From NCBI RefSeq assembly GCF_964355755.1, contig NC_092671.1, positions 37,155,304-37,219,303 of the forward strand: a stretch of DNA of 64,000 bases, read 5' to 3'. A model generated the notes under the pieces. It made no database searches, was not told where the DNA came from, and worked only from the letters and a program-made list of their open reading frames with translations. This DNA is from Antedon mediterranea (taxonomy: Eukaryota > Echinodermata > Crinoidea > Comatulida > Antedonidae). A program made the translations under genes and the position numbers. Below are positions 1 through 10,271 of the stretch, piece by piece (position 1 is the first letter of the stretch; every line of letters starts with the position of its first letter).

Positions 1-155
1 AACAAATATTATACATAACTTTCTTAATTGTCTTCTCATTTTAAAGATGAAAGTGCGAAGAAGACAGTCTCCTCTCCTCGTTCCAGCGTGCACCTCTTGG
101 TGGTGTGAAAAAAGAAAGAAAATGTGTCGAAAACTTTCCTAAGAAATGAGGGCGC

Positions 156-163
156 TATATAAA
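156..163 (+). promoter_or_regulatory. TATA-like octamer next to the JIP start codon
   Basis: The octamer TATATAAA ends 2 nt before the ATG at 166. It looks like a TATA box, but a transcript started 25-30 nt downstream of it would lack that ATG. It may be chance, or may drive a shorter transcript. Nothing else in the first 165 bases is recognisable. Confidence 0.2.
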
Positions 164-165
164 GT

Positions 166-3100
166 ATGGCAGCCTGTGAAGACAACAGGTCTGTTGAAAA
201 TCAAGACTATTCAAGACTAGAATTAACAACTACAGATACTTATAGGTTTGTATTAATATTGCTAGTTTGTTTATTATTTACTAGTTGTTTGTATACAGTG
301 ATTTAAAAGTAGTTTTGAAAGCTAATTATTACGATTTGAAGGGACGATGTTTGCGTCACTCAACCAAAAGGCAGCCACAGCATACACAGAGCCCAGCAGG
401 GAGGGCAGGCTTTGATTTGTCTCCTGCACTGATTTTGGTGAGAAGAGTACCAGTAGGCCTAGCCAACAGTTGCAATATACATGAAGTCGCGGTGTCGCAA
501 TACCACATTTATATAATTTGTACTGGTACCCCCAATATTAATGGCATCTTTTTCTGGATTACGTCAAGGACAGAGAGAGTAGTGTCATACTACTATCTAT
601 ATAGGCCTGGCCTAGTTTAAAGCTTCAAACCAACCCAACATTATACAGCAAGTACAGTATATACTATTTAGTATACCGGCTCAACAATGATTAATCAGTG
701 CCTATATAACATAACATAATAATCATGATGCATGCATTCTAACTCATAGGCTATATAAGCCTACCCTCCCCCCCCCCCCGCCTAAATAATCAAATTCCTT
801 CATAAATAATTGCCATCAATAAACTTAACTTAAACCTCTAACCTAAATAAGTAATCTCTTAATAAAAACTAGCCCGCGTCCTGATCATCAATTTTGTTGT
901 ATTTTGCTATTAAATTGACCACATTGTGATACAATTTTGATTAAACGATACTTTGTTTGATTTACGTCATAGATTAACGCTAATAGATGATTATGACAGC
1001 GATGGTGTTTTTGAAAACGAGGCTGAACTACTTGGAAATACTAGCTTTGACAATGTTCACTTTATAGCACAATGTAAGTGATTATTCTATATAATGTGCT
1101 TTTAATTAAACATCTACATTTTCTAAATTTGAAAAATATGTTTTTAGTCTAAGATTTCTTGTGAAATGTTCTTTTATCAATGTCTGTATATTGTAAAATT
1201 ACTACGATTTTATGTGTCAACAACTCAAATGTTGGAGCTGTAGCTTGTTGGTTAACATGCTTGCCTTCCAATCCCAAGGTCTGAGGTTCAATCCTGACCT
1301 AGTGCCAGAGTTGTAACTCACGACTCTTTCAACTCCACTCCCTAAGCCTCAAACGAGACATAGTTTATAAGCACGATAAATTATTAAATAGTTTATCCAT
1401 CCTGTAATTGGCAAGTTACTCGATGCGTATGAAATTAAAAAAAATATACAAATTTTAAACGTAACAATAAAGTTGATCTTTAATCTTTAGCTCCTGAATC
1501 GGCACAAAGAAAGGAGAATGAAACTGAAAAAGAGGAGGACACAGCTATTGACGATGATGCAGAAAACACAGACTTGGGGAATAACAACAATTATGACATA
1601 CTGCAGCATGTTCTTGATGCCTCAGATACGACGTCACATCACGAGTCGGATTCAGATTACAGAGATAAAAACGACCGATGCACTTCAAAGCTCCTTGATA
1701 TATTAGATGAGGAGCTTGCAAAAAAGAAGTGTAGTGCTAACAAAAATGAGGTAATTGAGAGAGTATAAAGCTCTGTCCACACTATCAAACTAGTTTTGAC
1801 AAAAAAAAAGTGTGATGTGCCCTAATGTGGTAGTGATATGCCTAAATATGGTAGTGATATGCCTAAATATCGTAGTGATATGATGTACAAATATGTTAGT
1901 GATATGACATTATGTCTTAACTGTATATGGGCACATCACATATTTTGTCACGAAAAGTTTGATAGTGTAGACAGAGCTTATGGACCTTGCCTATCTTTCC
2001 TTTCACATTACCTTTCAAAAAGCTGGTGCAGACTTTACACAAAACCCCTGTGTTGACGACAAAGTGTGCTAGTGCGGAGATTTGTAACGGGTAACAGCCC
2101 AACAAGTGTACTTAATTTTGTTTTTTTTTAAAATAATATAATGTATGTTCGATTTGAAACATTAATTGATTTTTAATTTTGAAAACCTTTTTTTAATAGA
2201 AAAACGAGAAAACACCAAAGAGAAAGAAAAAAAGAGGAGGTCGAAAACTTCCTCAAATGCCACCAAGTAGTAAGTTTATTTCGCATTCAAACTAACAAGA
2301 CATTCACTATCCAAAATCCTGATTAATGCAGCCACTTAAACTTTGTCCACACATCAAACTAGTTTGACAAAAAAATGTGATGTGCTCAAATATGGTAGTG
2401 ATATGCCCAAATATTATAGTGATATGACATCATCATGTCTATATATCGGCACATCACATTTTTTTGTTGCATAAACTTTGATAGTGTAGACAGAGCTTCA
2501 GAAACCCAAAAGTATTATACTGTATTAACTATTTAGTTTCTTTCAATATAGAAGTTTATATGAGGCAGTGACTGTAATAATTGATTTCTATAGAAACTGT
2601 ATATGATACCCCCAAACAATGGTTGCTAAATGATTGCATAAAAAGGTTAAAGGTCAAAGAAGACCAAAGTATAGGTACTGCAGTAACTGCAGTAGGATAA
2701 TATTGACATGGCCCCTTTACAAATCCATCCATATCAATCCATAAAATGAAAATGTTTGTTTTCTACAGAGAGCGTTCAAGATGAAGTAGAAGGTGCTAAT
2801 TTAAAACAATCCAAAAATACATCTCCAAACGTATCTACAACTCCACTATCTATTGGTGGTATATCCAATGATTCCCCAGCTGACCACCAATCAGAAAGCT
2901 CCTTAGAAAATCAGCCACTAACTGCAATAAAAAATCGACCTAGAAAATTATGCTGTAACTATCAATCTGATTGGAGCATTAGTCCGGATTATTCCATTAC
3001 TTCTGAGGTGAAATCTATAGGATTCAATACCACTAGTTCAATTAATCGACCGTTGTTAAATAGTGATAACGTGTACATAAACGAAGATAAAAGTCCTGAG

Positions 3101-6100
3101 ATACGACCCCAACGAAGGAAGAAGTCAAACGCAGGCTTTAAAGATGAAACTATATTCACGCAAAGTCCAGGTAAAAAAATTAATTGTTAAAATAAAAAGG
3201 TACATAAGCTAAATATTTTGAAAACATTTATTTCACCTTATTTATAGAGGGTGACCCTAAATAACGTATGCTGACAATCAAGGGGCCCTGTTGATTAGTT
3301 ATGATAAGTGGCTGTGTGCTGTGTGTATACTAGTACACCAGGGTAAGCCACTACATGTCTCGAAAGATGTACCAGGTTCTTTAATGTGCACATGAGCCAG
3401 AAGTGTACACTGGACCTACCATTTATAGTCCTTATCCGAGAAGACTCGTTCTACCACTAGAACCATGGAGGGAGTGAGCCTCGAACCCTTGCCGATGTTA
3501 ATATGGCAAGGTATTAAGGTTCCACTGTCTTAACAGCTTGGCCACTTACTCGCTCCATTAATATATCTTTATGTCTTTTGCAGAAATTGGCCAAAAGGTG
3601 TTTAGACCTACAACTCTAAGTCTCAATGGGTATGTGATCTCACAGACACATAAGGCTATATTCCGCTTCATTCCACGGCATCATGATGAGCTTTTACTTG
3701 ACATCAGTGACCCCGTCCATCTAGACAAGAAATCTAAAGACCTCTGGTTTGAGGGAATTAACCTACGAACTGGAAAAGAAGGATGTTTTCCAGGTCAATA
3801 TGTCCGTGAGGTCACCCCTGACACGGAGACTGAACCAGGTGAATATTGTGTATAATTAAACCATTTCCAGTTTTTAATATTAATGTTTTTTTGTTTTTGT
3901 TATAATATAATTTATTTGACTACTAAAGAGAAAAGAAATTTATTTAAAAATAAATAGTTAGTGGTTTTTTTTTTTGAAGGAATGAATGGAAAAAGAATGT
4001 ACATTAATAGGTTTCACCTGAAGTTTCTAGGCTCAGTAGAAGTGCCTTCTCACAAGGGGAATGACACACTCTGTAAGGCTATGCAAAAGGTAATGTACCA
4101 GTTAATAAATCAATAGGGACTTTTAGATTGAGTGAACCTTGGCATCTGACCTTGTAATCTCTATACTAGAGCTCGGCCGTGGTGCTATTACACCGTGCTG
4201 GGCCGGTGGAAGCACACAGGCTTAGGTGGCTGAGTGTGTAGCTTAGGCTTAGCCTAGATCCTTAATTTTCTCAACGAAGGCTGATGTCCTAGTGATACGC
4301 AATCATTTTCTGGAGATCATTAAAATTAATCGACATTTTCTTAAAGGTTGTAACAGCAAGACATGTGTCGGTAGAAATCTATTGTCCAGCTCCTTGCCAG
4401 CTTGAGATAAGTGATAAAGGAATCCGTATGATTGATTACACTAAAGAAAATAAAAATGTTATTCCGGTAAGAATTTCATTGTCCTCCTTTGATCAGTGGT
4501 GTAACGGTTATGAGCGTTTGCTGGCTAAATTCAGAGGCCCTGGAGCTTATGGGGGCCCCTGAGCAGTGCCCAGAGAAAAAAAAAAGGCAATAAAATACTG
4601 TATGTAGAAAAAGGCTAAAAACGAATGAGGCCTCCAGCATTGCGGGGTCACTTAGGGTTCCTAAACCAGGGCCCCCAGGCCTCTGTGTAACGCCACTGAT
4701 AAGGATGAAGTGGTATCCTCCTTCATAGGTGTCTATTATGATTTTAGTGACACATTGCATTGTATATTATTTTAAAATAAATTTAATGTAGTAGTAGTAG
4801 TTAGTATTGTTAAATCAATATTGTCAATTTTTTATAGAAAAAAGATTCTATGAGGAAGAAAGTTGGTAAACTGTTGTCAGGAAAACAAAAACAGGGAAAG
4901 ACGCATTTCTTTTCATTAAAAAATGTTTCATTTTGTGGCTACCATCCTGCTAATGATAGGTAATTATAGTTAAAATTTCTTGTAAATCGCATTTGAGTAC
5001 CTAGCTTCCTTATTTTGTGCTTATGAATTGTTTTTTTAATCGCATTTGAGTACCTAGCTGCCTCATTTTGTTATGAATTAGTTTGTTTTAATCGCATTTG
5101 AGTACCTAGTTGCCTCATTTTGTGGTTATGAATTATTTTCTAAAAATCGTATTTGAGTACCTATCTGCCTCATTTTGTGTTTATGAATTTATATTTTTAT
5201 ATTGCATTCGAGTACCTAGCTGCCTCATTTTGTTATGAACTGAATTTTCTTAAAATCACATTTGAGTACCTAGCTGCCTCATTTTGTGGTTATAAATTTA
5301 TTTGTTTAAATCCCATTTGACTCTCTAGCTGCCTCATTTTGTGGTTATGAATTATTTTCTTAAAATTGCATTCGAGTACCTAGCTTCCTCATTTTGTGGT
5401 TATAAATGTATTTTTAAAAATCACATTAGATTACCTAGCTGCCTCATTTCAAATGTATTACTTATAATGGAGTTTGTAATATATTTGTTTGTTGTTTATT
5501 TAGGTATTTTGGTTTCATTACTAAGCATCCATCTGAAACTAGATATGCTTGTCATGTATTTGTAACTGATGAAGGAGAGAGTGCCAAACCAATAGCTACG
5601 GCCCTAGGGTAAGTTATTATTTTATTTATTAATTTATTATTTAACTATATTTCAAGAGGGTAGCTCTAACAGCTGCACTACAGCAGTACAGGTAACTTGA
5701 AGAAATATCTAAAAAATATACAATACAGTAAAACATCAAATTACATAACATTTTCATAACAGTTAAAATTCATGACTATATACAAAATAAAACATTTTGA
5801 GATGTCAACATTCATTAACCTATCATTGTCATTTATATTTATTTGTATGAATGCAGTATCATTTTTAACAATTATTATTTTTCTTCTTTCTTCTTACAAA
5901 AATCAATTAAGAATAAAAACAATAACGATTACAATGTAAACCTATAAATAACTTAAATCATGAGAAATGTTATCTCTTATATAATATATATATATATATA
6001 TCTCTTAAATATTATAATTTATTTTATTTTAGATTTGCCTTCCAGAGATTTTATGATGAATTCATTGAGTTTACCAACCCAACTGAAGACATCTATATGG

Positions 6101-6105
6101 AGTAA
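166..6105 (+). CDS. MAPK8IP1: JNK-interacting protein (JIP1/JIP2-like scaffold), 11 exons
   Basis: Scaffold that in known family members binds JNK-pathway kinases and links cargo to kinesin-1. Exons read as 166-245, 973-1073, 1491-1750, 2200-2269, 2769-3170, 3584-3838, 3980-4089, 4347-4466, 4838-4959, 5504-5608, 6033-6105; every junction has GT/AG and a matching phase, giving 1698 nt (565 aa plus stop). The N-terminus holds an acidic segment after residue 26 ([12 protein letters not shown]), like the start of vertebrate JIP1. Residues about 90-300 are low-complexity and Ser/Asp/Asn-rich. A JNK-binding-like motif [10 protein letters not shown] is at 309-318, an SH3 domain follows at about 329-382 (AIFRFIPRH...), then a PTB/PID domain from about 396 to 560 ([24 protein letters not shown]). 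The C-terminus NPTEDIYME matches the kinesin-light-chain-binding tail of JIP1. Shorter than vertebrate JIP1 (about 710 aa), mostly in the disordered part. JIP1 versus JIP2 cannot be decided. Confidence 0.93.
1226..1430 (+). repeat. tRNA-derived SINE-like element in JIP intron 2
   Basis: The sequence has a pol III A-box-like stretch (tagcttgttggttaacatg) and, about 35 nt on, a B-box-like ggttcaatcc. The head resembles a degenerate tRNA and is followed by unrelated sequence and an A-rich end near 1436-1445. No cloverleaf with a usable anticodon was found, so a SINE rather than a tRNA gene is likely. Confidence 0.45.
1768..1979. mobile_element. Palindromic MITE, copy 1 (agctctgt/acagagct ends)
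   Basis: Starts with agctctgtccacactatcaa and ends with its near inverse, tgatagtgtagacagagct. The interior holds short direct repeats of about 18 bp (aatatggtagtgatatgc). No coding capacity. The family recurs at 2340, 8008, 11334, 20548 and as a remnant at 50020. It sits in JIP intron 3. Confidence 0.75.
2340..2498. mobile_element. Palindromic MITE, copy 2
   Basis: Same terminal inverted repeats as copy 1 (ctttgtccacacatcaaact ... gatagtgtagacagagctt) with fewer internal 18-bp units. It lies in JIP intron 4. Confidence 0.72.
3240..3556 (-). repeat. tRNA-headed SINE with conserved central domain, copy A
   Basis: Read on the minus strand it begins gagcgagtaagtggccaag, resembling a class II (Ser/Leu-type) tRNA head, with a B-box ggttcgaggctc. 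A central part follows (tcggataaggactataaa, then ttaaagaacctgg), highly similar to the copy at 20027-20310. The layout (tRNA head plus shared central domain) fits metazoan domain-SINEs; a Nin-DC-like identity is an inference. In JIP intron 5. Confidence 0.55.
4494..4698. mobile_element. Short hAT-like MITE in JIP intron 8
   Basis: Left end cagtggtgtaacgg and right end cgttacaccgccactg-like (tgtaacgccactg on the plus strand) are inverted copies. Sequence next to the ends is also inverted (gggcccc ... gggcccc). CAGTGGCGTAAC-type ends are typical of hAT elements. No convincing 8-bp target duplication is seen, so the edges are approximate. Confidence 0.5.
4985..5460 (+). repeat. Tandem repeat, about 53-58 bp, nine diverged units, JIP intron 9
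   Basis: Units share cgcatttgagtacctagc, tgcctcattttgt and ggttatgaatt, followed by a T/A-rich spacer of variable length. Nine units were counted. The array fills most of the intron between the two PTB exons and stops just before the acceptor at 5503. Confidence 0.85.
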
Positions 6106-6448
6106 AACATTCAACGTAATTTGGGGTATAGGAATAGACCCAAAACAAAAACCATATCATTTTGGCACTCAAAATTGCTCTTGCACCTTTTCCAATATTA
6201 TAATTACACATTATTGCAAATCAAAATTAAATTAGTGCAAATGATGTAAAATTGAAATGAATTGTAATTGTAAATTGCACAATTAAACGGTGTAAAATGA
6301 AACATTAAAAGCATGAAGCATACATTTTGAATATGTAGTCATCTATAAGGTCCAGTAGCTGTAGTCACCATTCACACGTAGGCTGGGGGAAACACTGAAT
6401 TATATTCAAAACCTTAGCATGCATGGGGAAAAGGTGCAGTTTTGAAGT

Positions 6449-6800
6449 AAAGGCCTATTCACACTAGGACGATAACGATCAATGATAAATAGATAAATAT
6501 GCATTTTTCATACATAAAACAAAAGAAATCTAAAAAGTTTTCATCATATATGCTTTGATGAAAATAATATTTTCACACGTCCTGAATGATGTCATGATTA
6601 GTTAAAGCAATAATATCGTGACAATACAACAATTTTATTGTTTTTATTTATCATGACGTCATTTGATTGGATTTTAAAATAAATAGTATTTTTATCAGAC
6701 AGTATAAATGATTATTCTATAGTTCTAGAACGAAAACTTGTATAATTTGTTTTGTTTTATGTAAGAAAAATGTATGTTTATCGTCAATCATAATCGTCTC
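6449..6800. mobile_element. Foldback MITE (aaggcc...aggacgataacg family), copy 1
   Basis: The left arm has cactaggacgataacgat and gataaatagataaatatgc; the right arm has the inverse (tttatcgtcaatcataatcg). The middle is also near-palindromic around catgacgtcatttgattgg. It is related end to end to 12757-13120, but its extreme right end is replaced by a (tc)n run. Confidence 0.65.
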
Positions 6801-7059
6801 TCTCTCTAACTTTTTAAAAACAGTGATATTGTAGTAGTAGTAGGTTACCACTTCAGAATTAAGATATTGTGAGCTATTTTAATTGTTAACACTCAGATGA
6901 GATTTATATTATAATTGTGCAATATTTGTCTAGATTCCATCCACAGTATTCCATTTTACTATATTTTAATACCAAATTATTTACATAAATTTATCACCTT
7001 GGTTATATTAGTATTCTTTCAAATTCAGGTATGTTTAATATTCAGTTCTTTTTTATATT

Positions 7060-7345
7060 TTTCATATTTTTCTTAGTTTTCTTTTTATGTAAAATGTTTA
7101 TTTATATTTTATTCGTGTTCTTTTATGTAAGATTTACATATTTTCTTAGTGTTCCTTATGTAAGAGGGTAACATAGTTTCTGTGTTTTCTTTTTATGTAA
7201 AATGTTTACATATTTTTTATTTGTGTTCCTTTATGTAAGATTTACATATTTTCTTAGTGTTCTTTATGTAAGAGGGTAACATATGTTCTTTGTTTTCTTT
7301 TTAATTTAAATGTTTACATATATTTTTTTGTGTTCCTTAGTTTTA
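7060..7345 (+). repeat. Two-and-a-half copies of a ~120-bp AT-rich repeat
   Basis: The blocks 'ttttctttttatgtaaaatgt', 'gtgttcctttatgtaagatt' and 'tatgtaagagggtaacata' recur in the same order at about 7080, 7185 and 7295. Intergenic, no coding potential. Confidence 0.6.
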
Positions 7346-8007
7346 AAAACAAGATGTAACCAGATCATTTCATTTGTGTTTCATTTATATAGCTTTACTT
7401 TCTTTAAATTAATAAGGAATGAAATTTTATTGTAAGACAATCTGTGAATTTTATTAGAATACGGATATTTCAGCATGTTTGAAGGAGATTGTTAATTTTG
7501 CGAGAAAAACCCTAAAATTTGACCAAAAAATTCTTCATATATTTCTTGTTCTGCTAACAGTGTATGTTACTATGCATCATATTTGTCTTCTCCTTCAGCA
7601 TGGTCTCTTTTCTCGTTTTAAAAGGGTGTTAATTATTTTACAGGGTGTATTATAACATTGTGCTATGTAAGTCTTCCCAACTTTTCTGTAAATATCTTTT
7701 AAATAGTGTGCAAAATATTTATGTTTTATTATAATCTTTTAGTGGGATATGAATATTCTCATTTATCCAGGTAGTTTTAATTTTAGAAAGATTTCAATCT
7801 AATCCACTGGACTTGTTTAGTAAACAGCAATGTTTCACGACCTAGCCAGGTCAAATTGTTGCATTTGGTCAGTGACCCGTGACAGGGGTCGAGGATCTGT
7901 AAAATCTGTTATTATAACTTGATTTTACCCTTAGCTTTGTACAGAGGTGCTTACATGGTACCTGTATACCTTGTCATTTGCCATTTGGCATGGCAGTCTT
8001 CTTTCTA

Positions 8008-8215
8008 AAGCTCTGTCTACACTATCAAATTTTATGTGACAAAAAAGTGTTTCCCAAATATGGACTTGATGATGTCATATCAATACCATAAGTGTGATGT
8101 GTTCAAATATGGTAGTGATATGCATAAATATGGTAGTGATATGCATAAATATGGTAGTGATATGATATCATCATGTCCATATATGGGCATAGAGTTTTAT
8201 AGTGTAGACAGAGCT
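8008..8215. mobile_element. Palindromic MITE, copy 3
   Basis: Ends agctctgtctacactatcaa and atagtgtagacagagct are inverted repeats. Three or more internal aatatggtagtgatatgc units make it longer than copies 2 and 5. Confidence 0.75.
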
Positions 8216-9139
8216 GTACTAATAATTCAAATGCATAATTGAATGCATCATTTATTATATGGTATGTAATTTAGTTTGATTTTGCGATAGTTATTACAAA
8301 TTTTTAGATGTTCTTTTGTTTGTTGATTTAATATGATTTTTAATTTTGTTTTATTAATTAATTTTGTTTAATATGTGAATCTTTTATCATTGCTATACAT
8401 TTTATCATTTCATTTGCAGAATGTATATAACTATATATATATTATTCATATTATATGATATTACAATATTTTTATTTAACATTTTATTTCAATGTTTTTT
8501 TAACAAGTTTACTATTTGAGTAAAATTAACACAGTTTAATTTCAATTGTTTAATTTACTTTTTTATTGACTGAATAATGTTATTGTTGTTAATCTACAGT
8601 ATACAATTCTTATTTATATAGACCACCTATCAAAAACTTTCAACAGTTATATATATATTTGTTTTAAACAAAATTGTTTATCTATTTACGTGTGTGTGTT
8701 CTATCTGTTTCTTTTTTAAAGACATAATATTTTTAATTTTCTTACCTTGATTGTACAGTATGTGCAATAACATTTGGTATAGTATTCACTATTGTGACTC
8801 TGTACCTTGGTTAAATAGTATTTATCAGGGCATTCCTAATTACAGTATCTTCTGTATAGTTTGTAACCAGCAGAGAATCATGGACGAACGACATTTTAGT
8901 ATTGGATTTTAGCTCATTTTTTATTCTTTTTGGCCTTAATTTGGTTAATTTCTTAGTAGCTATGCTATGTTATGCTCATATAATAGTTTGCTTTATAAAT
9001 AAAGAAAATATATTAAAAAGAAATCGAATTGTCTTGTGCAGTTGTGTTCTATCACATGTTCTATCACACGCAATGGAGATATAATAAATTATGTATACTG
9101 TAACTGATGTAAATTGTATTGATCAACTTTAAAAATCAC
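8216..9139. other. AT-rich intergenic sequence, nothing recognised
   Basis: Long T-rich runs with stop codons in all frames. Short open frames here lack similarity to any family I know and lack splice context. No RNA gene or repeat structure stands out. Confidence 0.5.
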
Positions 9140-10095
9140 TTGAAATATAATCTGTTTGAACGAATTAGTAATTCGTTTGAACGAATTAGTAATCTGTTTA
9201 AACAAATTATTAATTTGTTTAAACGGATTACTAATTCGTTTGAACGAATTAGTAATCCGTTTAAACAAATTATTAATTTGTTTAAACAAATTATTAATTT
9301 GTTTAAACGGATTACTAATTCGTTTGAACAAATTAGTAATCCGTTTAAACAAATTAGTAATTTGTTTGAACGGATTAGTAATCCGTTCAAACGAATTACA
9401 ACATATACTTTAAATGGCACTTGTTGTGTATGTTGCAATTCGTTTGAACGGATTACTAATTCGTTTAAACAGATTAATAATCTGTTCAAACGAATTAGGA
9501 ATCCGTCCAAACGGATTAATAATTTGTTTAAACGGATTACTAATCTGTTTAAACGAATTACTAATTCGTTTAAACGAATTAGTAATCCGTTTAAACAAAT
9601 TATTAATTTGTTTAAACAAATTACTAATTTGTTTAAACGGATTACTAATTCGTTCAAACGAATTACTAATTCGTTCAAACAGATTAGTAATCCGTTTAAA
9701 CAAATTATTAATTTGTTTAAACAAATTATTAATTTGTTTAAACAAATTATTAATTTGTTTAAACAAATTTCTAATTTGTTTAAACGAATTAGTAATCCGT
9801 TTAAACAAATTATTAATTCGTTTAAACAAATTAGTAATCCGTTTAAACAAATTATTAATTCGTTTGAACGAATTAGTAATTCGTTTGAACAAATTAGTAA
9901 TCCGTTTAAACAAATTAGTAATTCGTTTGAACGGATTAGTAATCCGTTTAAACGAATTACAACATATACTTTAAATGGCACTTGTTGTATATGTTGCAAT
10001 TCGTTTGAACGGATTACTAATTCGTTTGAACAGATTATTAATCCGTTCAAACGAATTACTAATTCGTTAGAACGGATTACGTTCGAAAAACATAT
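9140..10095. repeat. Array of about 40 nested 21-bp palindromes
   Basis: The core unit is a 21-bp word such as attaatttgtttaaacaaat. It is palindromic about the gtttaaac centre, and neighbouring units are also palindromic about the spacer (aaattaTtaattt). Several sequence versions alternate (cgaattagtaatccg and its exact inverse cggattactaattcg). A 50-bp unrelated block (acaacatatactttaaatgg...) interrupts at about 9399 and 9959, giving a 560-bp higher-order copy. Because 21 is a multiple of 3, long frames stay open on both strands; they are not genes. Confidence 0.9.
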
Positions 10096-10271
10096 ACTTC
10101 AAATGGCATTAATGGGCTTTCGTACAATTATTTATTTATCATGTGTTTTATAAATTGACCTACATATTCAATTTATAGAGGGCGCGCTATCAAACTAAAT
10201 ATTTTTAATAAAATTAAACCTGACTAGCCTAGGCCTCAACTTGTAGCATTTAAAGGCTACAGCAATTTAAA

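Noticed and set aside
156-163. TATA box of the JIP gene
   Set aside because: Kept only as a low-confidence site: it is 2 nt from the ATG, too close for a transcript containing that ATG.
285-620. 111-codon open frame near the window start
   Set aside because: It lies in JIP intron 1, has no recognisable domain and no conserved splice context, and its composition is that of the surrounding intron.
6033-6235. Frame of 91 codons across the last JIP exon
   Set aside because: It is out of phase with the PTB coding frame. The correct frame ends in the conserved EDIYME tail at 6105.
9119-10153. Long overlapping open frames on both strands (up to 344 codons)
   Set aside because: They arise because a 21-bp repeat preserves the frame. 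The products are seven-residue repeats on either strand, with no domain and no gene structure.
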